DNA of 56,470 nt from Neobacillus muris (GCF_943193175.1 NZ_CALPDF010000029.1:1-56470); one strand, 5' to 3'. Positions 37,523-48,459 are shown, counted from the stretch's first letter. Notes: generated by a model not told the origin, from the letters alone. Made by a program: numbers and translations.

Positions 37523-37999
37523 ATGGCGAAACAGATTTATACGGGCCGCTACACAACGGAAAATAAGGAGGACGTTGTTGTCTTTCTTATTGGAATGAGA
37601 GTCAACAAACGATTGGCACTTCATAAATGGCTGCCAGTATTTAATGCCATGCCCGGGATGATTAAAGAGCTTTATACGAACAAAGAGGATTTAGGCTTCT
37701 TGTCCATGGAAAGCTTTTTTGGCCTTAGAACAACGGTTATGATTCAATATTGGCGTTCCATTGATGATCTGCTTAGCTATGCAAGAAATGAGAAACACTT
37801 GAAAGCCTGGAAAAATTTTAATAAAAAAGTGGGCAATAATGATGCTGTCGGCATCTATCACGAGACCTATCAGGTTAAAAATGGCGATTATGAAACGATT
37901 TATGGGAACATGCCCCTCTATGGTCTCGGAAAAGCATTGGAGCATATCCCGATTACCGAGAAACGAAATGCCGCTCAGAAGCGGCTGAATCTTCCCTAA
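37523..37999 (+). CDS. DUF4188 family protein (monooxygenase-like fold)
   Basis: This 158-residue protein matches the DUF4188 family, a group of small ferredoxin-like-fold proteins related to antibiotic-biosynthesis monooxygenases and to phenylacetaldoxime-dehydratase-like enzymes. Typical features are FLIGMRVNKRLALHKWLPVF near the N-terminus, VMIQYWRSIDDLLSYARN in the middle and GIYHETYQV. It is presumed cytoplasmic; its substrate is unknown. A GGGAGGA site precedes the ATG. A C-terminal fragment of a second such gene remains at 27797-27871. The two neighbouring carboxypeptidase genes point away from it on the opposite strand. Confidence 0.85.
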   Translation: MAKQIYTGRYTTENKEDVVVFLIGMRVNKRLALHKWLPVFNAMPGMIKELYTNKEDLGFLSMESFFGLRTTVMIQYWRSIDDLLSYARNEKHLKAWKNFNKKVGNNDAVGIYHETYQVKNGDYETIYGNMPLYGLGKALEHIPITEKRNAAQKRLNLP

Positions 38000-38086
38000 G
38001 CCGCTAAGACCAGGCTCAGATGCCAAGTAAAAACAGCAAATAGCACTCATCACTGTTCTCTATAAATAATTTTTGCGAGATACCTT

Positions 38087-38914
38087 TTATTTGGCTCCTG
38101 TCTGCTCGGGAGTAAGGAATTCTTCAAGAGTGATTCCTCTTTCCGCCATTTCCTTTGCACTTTTCTTTCCCACATATCGAATATGCCAGGGTTCATATTT
38201 ATAGCCCGTAATCTGCTCCTTCCCCTCCGGATATCGGATAATGAAGCCATATTCATGAGCATGCTCAGCCAGCCACTTTGCTGCTTCTGTATCGGCAAAA
38301 CAGTCTTCTGCCGCACATCTGCCATCGCCCCCCGTCACATCAATGGCAAGACCTGTTTCATGCTCACTATGACCTGGAAAGGCACTGAATGTCTCTGCTG
38401 CCTTTTCCCCTTCCCTATGGACATAGTAATCAAATAGATCTGTTTGTGTTTTATAGGAACGATAAGCCGATACTCCCATTAGGGAAATCCCATCCTCTTT
38501 TGCCCCTGAAAATAATTGCTCCAATGCTTTCGCTGCTTCTTCCCTCATTTTGCGCTTGTCTATTTTATCCGAAAATAGGAATGGTACATCCGGATATACG
38601 AGATCCCTTGGTCTATATTCTTCAGGAAGTCCGTACTGTTTGTTTACTAATACCAGCAGACTGGAAGGATCAGTGAATGCTGCTACTCCTTCCGCTCCAT
38701 TGGTGTCAGCAGAAATCATTTTTTCATCGTCACTTGCCTTCCCATTAGCTTCCATAGCAGCATCGGAGATGGATTCTTTTACTCGTTTCTCGTCTCTTGA
38801 GATTTTGTTTACAATGGATGAAGGCTTTGTATCAAAGGTATGTCCGGAATTTTCCCATCCTAAGTAACATAACAAAAAAGTCATCCCTACTACTGCCGTC
38901 AATATTTTTTTCAT
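38087..38914 (-). CDS. D-alanyl-D-alanine carboxypeptidase, M15B (VanY/YodJ type), paralog 2
   Basis: This 275-residue paralog of the gene at 36096-36899 shares nearly all of the catalytic half (GVSAYRSYKTQ, GHSEHETGLAIDVTGGDGRC, YEPWHIRYVGKK). The N-terminal signal-anchor (ILTAVVGMTFLLCYLGW) and linker have diverged strongly. The active-site and zinc ligands are intact, so both copies should be working enzymes. An AAAGGAGG site precedes the ATG. The response regulator/kinase operon starts 200 bp away on the other strand and may control it. Confidence 0.93.
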   Translation of the reverse strand: MKKILTAVVGMTFLLCYLGWENSGHTFDTKPSSIVNKISRDEKRVKESISDAAMEANGKASDDEKMISADTNGAEGVAAFTDPSSLLVLVNKQYGLPEEYRPRDLVYPDVPFLFSDKIDKRKMREEAAKALEQLFSGAKEDGISLMGVSAYRSYKTQTDLFDYYVHREGEKAAETFSAFPGHSEHETGLAIDVTGGDGRCAAEDCFADTEAAKWLAEHAHEYGFIIRYPEGKEQITGYKYEPWHIRYVGKKSAKEMAERGITLEEFLTPEQTGAK

Positions 38915-39120
38915 CCTCTTTTCTCCTCCTTTATTAATCTCTTAAATCCGAAAAAAATAGAGTAGTCAGCCAGTTTCAACCCTGCTTTTGTTTGATTATA
39001 GTCCGTGGTTGTTTCAGCCCTTCTAGCAGTTGTATCTAACTTGTAAATTCATACTCCATTCCATAGGCGGGAAAAATAAAAAAGTATATGATGGGATTAG
39101 CACGGGAGGACGGAGACACA

Positions 39121-39816
39121 ATGGAAACTAAAAAAATACTGATCATAGAAGATGAACAGTCTATTTCTGATTTGCTTTCCTATTCACTCAGGAAAGAGGG
39201 CTTTGGTACGAAGGCTGCTTTCACTGGAGAGGAAGGCTTGCAAATGATTGCAGAGTATAAACCCGATTTAATCCTATTGGATTTGATGCTTCCAGATATG
39301 AGCGGCTTTGATATATGTAAAAAAGTTACAAAAGAACATCCTGTACCCATCATTATGATTACCGCCAAATCAGATACCTTTGACAAAATTCTTGGAATGG
39401 AATTAGGGGCCGATGATTATATAACAAAGCCCTTCGATTTACGGGAGGTACTTGTTCGAATCAAAGCAATTTTTCGAAGAATCGAGTTGATTTCAGAAGC
39501 GATAGAAGCAAATGAGTTTAATGCTCTTCAGCTTGGGCATGGGATTGAAATTTTTAAGGAGAAAAGAGAAGTAGTAAAAAACGGAATCAGAGTGGATTTT
39601 ACGAATAAAGAGTACGATTTATTTATTTTCTTGGCGGATCATAAAGGCAGGGTGTTTTCCAGGGCTGAATTGTTGGATAAAGTTTGGGGCTATGATTTTA
39701 CTGGAGATACTCGGACTGTCGATATACATGTTCAGCGATTGAGAAAAAAGCTGGATGAAAGAAAAGATACATCCATCATTGAAACCGTATTCGGAATCGG
39801 CTACAAGTTGATATAG
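39121..39816 (+). CDS. OmpR/PhoB-family response regulator
   Basis: I set the start at 39121 (METKKILIIEDEQS), because GGGAGG lies at a workable distance and the receiver fold begins there; a longer frame opens at 39088. The receiver domain has the acidic pair in IIEDE, the phosphorylated aspartate in LILLDLMLPDM, and the conserved lysine in DYITKPFD. A C-terminal winged helix (FTNKEYDLFIFLADHKGRVF, RTVDIHVQRLRKKL) binds DNA. It is co-transcribed with its kinase 16 bp downstream. Confidence 0.95.
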   Translation: METKKILIIEDEQSISDLLSYSLRKEGFGTKAAFTGEEGLQMIAEYKPDLILLDLMLPDMSGFDICKKVTKEHPVPIIMITAKSDTFDKILGMELGADDYITKPFDLREVLVRIKAIFRRIELISEAIEANEFNALQLGHGIEIFKEKREVVKNGIRVDFTNKEYDLFIFLADHKGRVFSRAELLDKVWGYDFTGDTRTVDIHVQRLRKKLDERKDTSIIETVFGIGYKLI

Positions 39817-39832
39817 AAAGGGATCGACCCAT

Positions 39833-41287
39833 ATGAACTATTCCTTACACCATAAAATGCTCTTATCCCTTTCCATGGTAACCTTTATTGGCCTTACCTC
39901 TCTTCTTTTTGCTGCTAACAAAATAACAGAACAGAACACCTCGCAAATGATTAAAAAAGACATGATCGAAGTAAAAAACACATTGGATATTTATTTGAAG
40001 CAATACTTTTTAATAAAAGATACCGATATAAGCAAAACCTCCCTTGAATCAGAGGCTATGAATATTTCTAATGTTTTAAGCAGCCAGATTGGCAGTGATA
40101 TATCCATTTATGATGCCAGCGGAAATAACTTGTCCTCTCGTTTGAGGGCAACAAATTTATCCAACGAAGACTTAACAAAAGCGATCCATGGAAAAACAGC
40201 GTATTCGGTGAATTTTTCAAAAAATAAAGTAATCGTGACACTCTCCTTTCCAATTGAGACCAATCAGCAGGTTCTTGGAATTATGAGATACAGCAAAAAC
40301 TATACGGAACAGTATCAATATGATCGCAAGTTTCAAAACACGATTACAATTTTTGCCATTCTTATTTTTATCATCATTTTTATAACCTCCATGGTTCTTT
40401 CAAGGAAAATTACGAATCCTATTAGTAAGCTCACAAAAAGTACAGAGCAAATATCTGCCGGAAATTTCGACCTCGATATTGGCGTTTACTCACGGGATGA
40501 AATTGGAGAACTTGCTGGCAGGTTTAAAAAAATGGCATTAAGGATTAAAGAACAAATCGAGATCATTGAATTGGACAGAGATGCATTAAGAGAATCCCAG
40601 GCCCAAAATAAAGTTTTTTTTGACAATGTTACACATGAGCTGAAAACGCCTCTGACAACCATTCTAGGCTATGCCCAAGTTTTGCAGGAAAATGGTTTTT
40701 CCGATAAGGAGTTTTTTGACAAGGGGACCTCGTATATCATCAAAGAAAGCAACAGGCTCACACAAATGGTAATGGAAATCATTGAGCTTTCTAAAGGGAC
40801 TTCCAATGATTTCACCTACTATTTTCAGAAGGTAGACTTATCGCTTCTGGTTAGTGAAACCTCTGATGAAATGCGCCTGAAATCGAAGAAATATCATATT
40901 AGAATCGATTGTGACATTCAGGATCATCTTTATGTCGTAGGAGATAGGGATAAATTAAAGGAAGTCCTTATCAATATACTTGATAACTCTATAAAATACG
41001 GAAATGTGAACTCCACTATCCGTGTGATCGTCTTTCAAGAGGGAAATACCATTACATTAAAAGTGATCGATCAGGGTGAAGGAATCCCTGTTGAACAAAT
41101 TGATCACTTATTTCAGCCGTTTTACAGAATTGCCGCAAAGCCTGGAAGAGAAAAAGGAAGTGCAGGTTTAGGATTATCTATTGTAAAAAGCATTGTTGAA
41201 AAGCATAACGGTACCATTCAATTAAAGAGTAAAATCCACACAGGAACTGAAGTGGAGATCCAGTTTAAAGGAGAGAATCATGAGTAG
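39833..41287 (+). CDS. Membrane sensor histidine kinase
   Basis: This 484-residue kinase has two membrane helices (about residues 9-28 and 166-188) enclosing an extracellular sensor of about 135 residues, then a HAMP domain (NPISKLTKSTEQISAGNFDL), a HisKA dimerisation helix with the phospho-histidine in VTHELKTPLTTILGY, and an HATPase domain with N-box (NILDNSIKYGN), G1 (DQGEGIP) and G2 (GSAGLGLSIV). It pairs with the response regulator just upstream. Its end overlaps the start of the propeller protein by eight bases, so that protein is translationally coupled and may modulate the sensor. Confidence 0.95.
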   Translation: MNYSLHHKMLLSLSMVTFIGLTSLLFAANKITEQNTSQMIKKDMIEVKNTLDIYLKQYFLIKDTDISKTSLESEAMNISNVLSSQIGSDISIYDASGNNLSSRLRATNLSNEDLTKAIHGKTAYSVNFSKNKVIVTLSFPIETNQQVLGIMRYSKNYTEQYQYDRKFQNTITIFAILIFIIIFITSMVLSRKITNPISKLTKSTEQISAGNFDLDIGVYSRDEIGELAGRFKKMALRIKEQIEIIELDRDALRESQAQNKVFFDNVTHELKTPLTTILGYAQVLQENGFSDKEFFDKGTSYIIKESNRLTQMVMEIIELSKGTSNDFTYYFQKVDLSLLVSETSDEMRLKSKKYHIRIDCDIQDHLYVVGDRDKLKEVLINILDNSIKYGNVNSTIRVIVFQEGNTITLKVIDQGEGIPVEQIDHLFQPFYRIAAKPGREKGSAGLGLSIVKSIVEKHNGTIQLKSKIHTGTEVEIQFKGENHE

Positions 41288-42422
41288 CTTGAGATTTAAA
41301 AAGAAATGGAATGGACCTATTTTCTTTGTCTTCATACTAGCTATTTTTATAGTAGGTTTCATGAGTTTCAATCATTTTTATGGATTAAAAAAAACAGAAA
41401 CCTTCGTGTTAAATAAAAGCCTGTTTCAAACAAGTAGTCCAACAAATGATGATATGAATCCCAAACTTGAAGATGTCTCCAAATTAAACACACCCTATCC
41501 GATTTGGAGTCCTGCTGTTGTGGATGATCAATCTATTCTATTTAGCACTGCTAATAGAGATGGCAAACAGGCTGACCAAAATATCCTTTACAAGCTTAAT
41601 ACGACTAATCATTCCAAGGAGATGATCTATGATCATCTCTACAATGGCTTGACCGTTTCACCTGATGGGAAAATATTGCTATTTTCCTCCTTCGATCATT
41701 CTACTGAAATGACAAAAACCCATTTATATGATCTACAAACAAAGCAAATTACTAAAACCTTTACCGGCTTTCCTTGGAAATTTTCCAATGATAATACTCA
41801 CTATGTCGGTGAACAGAACGGTACCATATTTATTAATGATATTAATACGGAAGAGAGAAAAGAACTAATTAATAGGGGAGAGGCCTCTTCTGAGCTATAT
41901 AAACTGGCTAAAGCCTTGCAAACCGTAAAACTGTTCAATTTTATTTTTTCTCCAGATGGAAACAAGGTTTATTTCATGGGGTATTCCGCTGAAGGGACGG
42001 GGATTTACAGTGTCCATTTAAAAAACAATACCCTGATGAAAGTTATCAATTTTGATGGGGCGATTACCAAGCTTGTTCCTTTAGCCGATGGAAATCTCTT
42101 GCTGTCAGGCAGTATCAAAGGAGAAAAAGGTCTATTTCTGCTTAACCCCTCTACCCAAAAGTATAAACACTTAATCCATGGAACGATTAATAATTTTGAC
42201 ATTAACCCGGACGGAAAATTGGCCTATACAATGGTTGAAAATGGGGACAATTTACATGCCGCTATGTTAAAAAAGGATACAATTAATTATGATGAAGTCC
42301 TATACAGAGGCCTAGAGTATTGCAGTTTTATCAAATGGAGCCAGAGTGGAAATACGCTCTTCTGTATCAGCGACCAAATTAATGAGAGCAGCATTTACAG
42401 GTTTACCTTTCTTTCTGATTGA
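41280..42422 (+). CDS. Membrane-anchored TolB-like beta-propeller protein
   Basis: This 380-residue protein has an N-terminal anchor (FFVFILAIFIVGFMSF) and an extracellular domain with repeated propeller blades of TolB/WD40-like type, each marked by SPDGK-like turns (VSPDGKILLFSSFD, FSPDGNKVYFMGYS, INPDGKLAYTMVE). No catalytic site is evident. It overlaps the kinase gene by eight bases, so it is the third member of a three-gene signalling operon. It probably acts outside the membrane as a ligand-binding or sensor-modulating partner of the kinase; this is inferred from gene order. Confidence 0.75.
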   Translation: MSSLRFKKKWNGPIFFVFILAIFIVGFMSFNHFYGLKKTETFVLNKSLFQTSSPTNDDMNPKLEDVSKLNTPYPIWSPAVVDDQSILFSTANRDGKQADQNILYKLNTTNHSKEMIYDHLYNGLTVSPDGKILLFSSFDHSTEMTKTHLYDLQTKQITKTFTGFPWKFSNDNTHYVGEQNGTIFINDINTEERKELINRGEASSELYKLAKALQTVKLFNFIFSPDGNKVYFMGYSAEGTGIYSVHLKNNTLMKVINFDGAITKLVPLADGNLLLSGSIKGEKGLFLLNPSTQKYKHLIHGTINNFDINPDGKLAYTMVENGDNLHAAMLKKDTINYDEVLYRGLEYCSFIKWSQSGNTLFCISDQINESSIYRFTFLSD

Positions 42423-42706
42423 TAACGAACACGTACGACTGAGGGGATTTACTGATAAAAAAAATCAGGAAAGTCTTGTCAATTTTTGAAACAAAAACTT
42501 ACAATTGATCGTCTATATTTATGTCTTCCTTCCTATTTTTTAACAATTTTCTAGAAAATGAACTTTCACTGGATAAAATTTAGTAGAATAGTAGTGATAA
42601 ATGTAATAAAAGAGTAAAATAGGTAATAGTTTTTTAATAAAAAAGGATAAGGTCGAAAGACGTAATTTAGCTGGATTACCAGGTAATCGGGGGATGGATA
42701 AACAAA

Positions 42707-44152
42707 ATGGAAACAGCAGTAAATCAAGCAATGGAGGAACTTAGCAGAAAAAGGACAAAGACATCCAAGCGTCCTGTGAATTGGAAGCTTGTCAGCGCCA
42801 TTATCATCGTCATTGCACTTATAATCGGGGGAATCAGCTATTATCAGGCAACCCACTTTAATTCCAATATTAAGATAAACGGCACAAACGTCGGCGGTCT
42901 TACTTCTGATAAGGCACTAAAAAAATTAACTTCAACCGTGCTGAAAAACACTGTCTATGTTGGCGGCCAGCAAATCATAGATGGCAAAGACATGAAAATG
43001 TCCTTCACGGAAAAAGATCTGCCAAGCGTGAAAGAATTATTAAAAAAACAGTGGACGTTCTTTCCTTCCTCAAAGGAAAAAAATTATTCCATCATGCCAA
43101 GCAATCTGGATGACTATCGCAGTCAAACCTTAAAAAAGCAAGTCGAAGAAAAGCTGCTATCCCTGAATCAGAATTTGACCGCGCCTCAAGATGCCCTAGC
43201 CTATTTGGAGGAAGGGGAAATTAAGGTCAGTCCCGCCATAAACGGGGACCAGTATGATGTCGGCCGTCTTTTAAAGGAATACGAAAAACAGGAATATACC
43301 AGTGAAATTCATCTAAAGCCTGTTTATATCCAACCTATTAAAGAAGACAGTGACATCGTCCAAAATGAACAGAAAAAGCTGGAGGAGCTCCTGAAACAAA
43401 CCGTTGAATATAAGGTACAGGATAAAGTGCATACATTAAGCGCCAGTGAATTAATTAAAAATGCCACAGTGACACAAGATTTGAAAGTAACCATTGATTC
43501 GGCTGATATAAAGAAAAAAATTGCTGAAATTAATGAGGCCCAATCCACGTTAAACAAGAACTTCAACTTCAAAACCCACTCCGGTGCCGTTGTGTCCGTC
43601 AAGGGACAAGGCTATGGCTGGGCATTGGATGAGGAAAAAGAGACCGCTCAGGTTCTGAAGGCTTTTGAAAACGGAGAAAAATCGCTTGCGGCGTCTAGTA
43701 TTATCGGTAATGGCTGGAAAGGGGAAGGATTCGGTTATGATACGACCGCCAATAACGGCATTGGCGATACGTATGCGGAAGTATCGCTTTCCGAACAGCG
43801 GATTTGGATCTATAAAAATGGACAATTAGTCGTCACATCAAATGTCGTAACCGGCAAACACAGCACTGGCAATGATACATCCAAGGGAGTGTGGTATATC
43901 CTCTATAAACGATCACCTTCCACACTGACCGGCAGAGAACTCGGCGGACAACCAAGTTATGAAGTAAAAGTCGATTATTGGGCACCATTTACAAATGATG
44001 GGCAAGGATTCCACGATGCCAGCTGGCGGAAAAACTGGTCAAGTAACGCCTATCTGACAGACGGATCGCATGGCTGCGTCAATACGCCGCCAAGCGTCAT
44101 GAAAACCGTGTATGAAAATCTCAGCACTTATGAACCAGTTGTCATCTACTAA
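42707..44152 (+). CDS. L,D-transpeptidase (YkuD domain) with peptidoglycan-binding domain
   Basis: This 481-residue membrane-anchored enzyme cross-links or modifies peptidoglycan through a cysteine nucleophile. After a short basic cytoplasmic tail comes one membrane helix (KLVSAIIIVIALIIGGISYY), then PG_binding_4-type domains (NVGGLTSDKALKKL and the GYGWALDEEKETAQVLKAF region), then the YkuD domain (EVSLSEQRIWIYKNGQLVVT to the end) with the catalytic motif SHGCVNTP. The neighbouring carboxypeptidases and two-component operon make this a cell-envelope region. The 42423-42706 gap has AT-rich promoter-like sequence but no further gene. A terminator follows. Confidence 0.93.
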   Translation: METAVNQAMEELSRKRTKTSKRPVNWKLVSAIIIVIALIIGGISYYQATHFNSNIKINGTNVGGLTSDKALKKLTSTVLKNTVYVGGQQIIDGKDMKMSFTEKDLPSVKELLKKQWTFFPSSKEKNYSIMPSNLDDYRSQTLKKQVEEKLLSLNQNLTAPQDALAYLEEGEIKVSPAINGDQYDVGRLLKEYEKQEYTSEIHLKPVYIQPIKEDSDIVQNEQKKLEELLKQTVEYKVQDKVHTLSASELIKNATVTQDLKVTIDSADIKKKIAEINEAQSTLNKNFNFKTHSGAVVSVKGQGYGWALDEEKETAQVLKAFENGEKSLAASSIIGNGWKGEGFGYDTTANNGIGDTYAEVSLSEQRIWIYKNGQLVVTSNVVTGKHSTGNDTSKGVWYILYKRSPSTLTGRELGGQPSYEVKVDYWAPFTNDGQGFHDASWRKNWSSNAYLTDGSHGCVNTPPSVMKTVYENLSTYEPVVIY

Positions 44153-44167
44153 CCGTCATTTATTAAA

Positions 44168-44194
44168 AACAGGAAATCGTTACGGATTTCCTGT
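44168..44194 (+). terminator. Terminator after the L,D-transpeptidase gene
   Basis: AACAGGAAATC and GGATTTCCTGTT arms with a short loop are followed by eight T residues on the plus strand. It also lies between two convergent genes. Confidence 0.9.
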
Positions 44195-44232
44195 TTTTTT
44201 TACATTTATGGGCGATGCTTTCTGGCAGGCCT

Positions 44233-45891
44233 CTATTCTGCTGCAAATTGATGATGGCAGGGCAAACAAACCTCAACGGTTGTGCCTTTGTTCAGCTCGC
44301 TGGAAATTTTCATCCTGCCGCCATGGGTTTCAATAATTCGATAGCAAACCATTAACCCTAACCCCGTTCCATCTGCCTTTGTCGTATAAAAAGGCTCGCC
44401 AAGCCGGGCAATTTGCTGCTCCGGTATTCCTCCTCCTTGATCGATAACAGCGATCCTAATCATCTCATGATGAACACTATTGATCTTCACCGTAATTTCC
44501 CCGCCGTGCTCCATCGATTCAATGGCATTTTTGAGAAGATTAATAAAGACCTGCTTTAATTGGTTCTCTTCACAGGAGATAACCGGATTTTCCAGCTCAT
44601 TCTCGAGACGGATATGGACATTTTTGATAATGGCATGTGTGTCTAGTAAAGAAATTACACTCGTAAGAATCTGAATGACATCTTTTAACTCGTACCTGAT
44701 TCCCTGCGGCTTTGCCAAAATCAGAAACTCACTGACAATCAAATTTATTCGGTCTAACTCCGTCAACATAATATCGACGTATTGATGATTAATGTCTGAT
44801 TTAAGAAATTGAACAAAGCCTTTAAGAGTCGTTAATGGATTCCGAATTTCATGGGCCACTCCGGCCGCTAATTGCCCTACTGCTGATAGCTTTTCGGATC
44901 TTCTTAGCATTTCTTCCGCTAATTTTGATTCCGTCGTATCTTTAGCAATTTGATAGATGCCGATAAATTCATTCTCATTAATGATCGGGATCATCTTGAT
45001 ATCTGCGATTCTTTTTCCGCCATTTTTATGAAACATGGAGACCGTAAATTCCTGGGGGTTTCCTTCTTTGGCATCATGATAATGCTGTTTATGCCTTAAG
45101 CGGTCCTCCGGAATCACAATGGAATCCCAGCCCGTTTTTTGGAGCTCCTCCAGCGTATAGCCGATTAATTTTTCCGTCGCCGGGTTCGTGTCCATTAACT
45201 CTCCCTCTAGATTAAGGGTGAAAATCGCGTCGGAATTATGAACGTACAAGGATGTAAAGCGCTGTTCCGATTCCTCTAACCGTTTTTCCAATAGTCTGCG
45301 GTTTTGTTCTTGCGTATGCTTAAGCAAGGCTTCCACTTGTTTGCGGTGGGTAATATCAATGTCCACCGCATTGATTTTCACGAGGTTTCCAGCAGAATTG
45401 AAAATAGGGGTAGCGCGCTTCTGGATCCACTTGGTTTCCCCAGTGGGCAGCACGATTCTGTATTCACTCATGACGTCCTTTCCTTTTAATAAATCCTGCT
45501 CCAATTGCCGAATGATCTCTCTATCTTCTTGGACGACTACCTCTTTCCAGAACCGATGATTATCTTTGAATTCATTAGCGGGATATCCATATAGATTTTG
45601 GATTTTGGACGAAACCATTGTTTTATTTTCAACGAGGTCAAAAGAATAAATAACAACATCTACGCTATTAAAAATTTGGTTGAAATCCTCATCTTTTTTC
45701 TTTATTTCTTTGGCGTAATATTTTGCTTTATCGTATTGCCATCCACACCACCAGGCGGGATAGATAAAAATCGCGTTGATGATCCATTCCGTTAAAGGAA
45801 CATGCCCTAATGTTAAATAAGCATTTATTTTAAAAATGGCGCCGGATAACAATACAAGCCCGGCTAGCCATAGCCTCCCGGTGTACTTCAC
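44233..45891 (-). CDS. PAS-domain histidine kinase (sporulation-kinase-like)
   Basis: This 552-residue orphan kinase has two N-terminal membrane segments, a first PAS domain (about residues 65-185), a second PAS domain (about 210-320), a HisKA helix with the phospho-histidine in AAGVAHEIRNPLTTLKGF, and an HATPase domain (FINLLKNAIES, DQGGGIPEQQ, GTGLGLMVCYRI). No response regulator is adjacent. This architecture resembles the KinA-E sporulation kinases that feed the Spo0 phosphorelay, but the assignment is by likeness only. Translation starts at GTG (45891), preceded by AAGGGG. Confidence 0.88.
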   Translation of the reverse strand: MKYTGRLWLAGLVLLSGAIFKINAYLTLGHVPLTEWIINAIFIYPAWWCGWQYDKAKYYAKEIKKKDEDFNQIFNSVDVVIYSFDLVENKTMVSSKIQNLYGYPANEFKDNHRFWKEVVVQEDREIIRQLEQDLLKGKDVMSEYRIVLPTGETKWIQKRATPIFNSAGNLVKINAVDIDITHRKQVEALLKHTQEQNRRLLEKRLEESEQRFTSLYVHNSDAIFTLNLEGELMDTNPATEKLIGYTLEELQKTGWDSIVIPEDRLRHKQHYHDAKEGNPQEFTVSMFHKNGGKRIADIKMIPIINENEFIGIYQIAKDTTESKLAEEMLRRSEKLSAVGQLAAGVAHEIRNPLTTLKGFVQFLKSDINHQYVDIMLTELDRINLIVSEFLILAKPQGIRYELKDVIQILTSVISLLDTHAIIKNVHIRLENELENPVISCEENQLKQVFINLLKNAIESMEHGGEITVKINSVHHEMIRIAVIDQGGGIPEQQIARLGEPFYTTKADGTGLGLMVCYRIIETHGGRMKISSELNKGTTVEVCLPCHHQFAAE

Positions 45892-46030
45892 TATTTAAAC
45901 CCCTTATTTTATTAAAAGATTCTTTTTTGAATTTACAGTTTTGAACTTGCTGACCCTCATTATGTTACCATATTCCCGGCAGGTTTTTCTTTTGGAAATC
46001 ATTGGCTCCCTTTTATAAATGGGACCAAAA

Positions 46031-46063
46031 AAATCGGCCTTTTCCTATACTGGATACCGAGAA
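46031..46063 (-). terminator. Terminator after the MFS gene
   Basis: On the minus strand CGGTCTTTTCT and AGGAAAAGGCCG arms are followed by a seven-T run. It lies about 45 bp after the MFS stop at 46110. It would close the ldh-MFS transcript. Confidence 0.8.
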
Positions 46064-46109
46064 AAGACCGCAGTTTTGTATTTTACTTTTTTATTTTCAA
46101 TGCTTTCCA

Positions 46110-47339
46110 TTAGGCCGCTTTCCTGATGCTCTCAGCTGCTTTCTGTCTTGTTTCCGGTAAAGTAGCTGCCAAGAAGATGTAGAGGCTTGAGACAGCAATA
46201 AAGAAAATCATCGCCGGTGCGTAGCCTGCCTTGCCTAAAATATAGCTCCAAACAATGGTCGCTATAGTCTGTCCGGCATAAGCCAATGCCCAGAATAAAC
46301 CAAACATGATCGTCAATCTTTGTGGTGTCATCCCCTTTAATTCGTGAGGGAGATTTAAAAAGATTGGGTACTGAATATACATCGCCAATCCAGAAATGGC
46401 AATCAACGTGTAGGAAAATAATGGCATTTTATTAGCAAACAGTAATGCTAAGGCAAATGCTCCCACCATGACAATCCCGCTGACCACAAGCACAGGCTTT
46501 CGCGGCACTCCTTTATTGCCAATCCAAATCCCAGCAAATGTCCCCAAAATGCCAAAACCAGAAATCAATAAGTTCGTAACGGAACCGTTTAATAAGGTAT
46601 ATTGATCAAAAATCGCTTTAAAGCTCACAAGCGATAAAACATATAAGGTTAAAAAAGAGGCAAATGCCATGCCATAACGCCAGATAAATCCATCCTTTAG
46701 CGCATCTTTATATCCGTAAGCCTCCATTTTTCCCTTTGGATCGTCCTTCGTTTCAAAAGTCTCCGCTTTCCAAAGCCATCCAATAAAAAACAAAACGGTT
46801 AATGAGGCAAAAAAGGTTAACGTTAGACGCCAGTTAACCACCATTTGCTTGGCAAAAGCCGTAAATAATACGGCGACGATAAAAGCACCCGCATTATAGG
46901 CAACCGTATTGGCCGCGTTCAAGCGCAGTTTGATTTTTGAGTTTGTCATATAGTGGGCCACAACGGGATTCATATAGACGATAACCATTGAACCGCCAAC
47001 GGCCATTACCATCCTCGCAGCTGTGTAAGCCCAATAGTTTGGCAGATAAATCGCCACAAGCCCCATCATTAACAGGCCGATCGCCGTGCCTGCTGCTTTT
47101 TTAGGGCCTAATTTCATCAAGACAACGGCTGCTAAAATGTTCGCAAATACGCGGGCCGTTGTAATCGAATAATTGACTAATTGTGAAATAAGCGGATTGA
47201 CCGGCCCGTCAAAAAAGGCGGCGGTAATTTGCGGCGTCAAGGAGGATCCGGCCACCCAGTTCATGGCAAAGGTCACATAAGCCATCCATAATACAGCCAT
47301 CATGAAGTATCCTTTTTTTGTATCGATACCTGGTTCCAT
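46110..47339 (-). CDS. Major facilitator superfamily transporter
   Basis: This 409-residue transporter has twelve predicted membrane helices and MFS features (an ARMVMAVGGSMVIVYMNPVV helix, and a RKPVLVVSGIVM segment). It begins 56 bp after ldh on the same strand and is therefore probably co-transcribed with it from the Rex-controlled promoter. That makes lactate or another monocarboxylate a possible substrate, but the sequence shows no family signature that decides this. An AGAAGGGTG site precedes the ATG. Confidence 0.85.
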   Translation of the reverse strand: MEPGIDTKKGYFMMAVLWMAYVTFAMNWVAGSSLTPQITAAFFDGPVNPLISQLVNYSITTARVFANILAAVVLMKLGPKKAAGTAIGLLMMGLVAIYLPNYWAYTAARMVMAVGGSMVIVYMNPVVAHYMTNSKIKLRLNAANTVAYNAGAFIVAVLFTAFAKQMVVNWRLTLTFFASLTVLFFIGWLWKAETFETKDDPKGKMEAYGYKDALKDGFIWRYGMAFASFLTLYVLSLVSFKAIFDQYTLLNGSVTNLLISGFGILGTFAGIWIGNKGVPRKPVLVVSGIVMVGAFALALLFANKMPLFSYTLIAISGLAMYIQYPIFLNLPHELKGMTPQRLTIMFGLFWALAYAGQTIATIVWSYILGKAGYAPAMIFFIAVSSLYIFLAATLPETRQKAAESIRKAA

Positions 47340-47395
47340 TATTCACCCTTCTTACATAATCAGTATCATAAGATACCCGATATTTTTATAAAAAC

Positions 47396-48364
<969 letters not shown>

Positions 48365-48459
48365 TCAAAATTGTACTCTTTTTTTGAAAAATCTAGATCT
48401 AATGCTGTTATCCATGTTTTAACTATTATCATGTTGACAACGTTAGTTTAACACAAACT

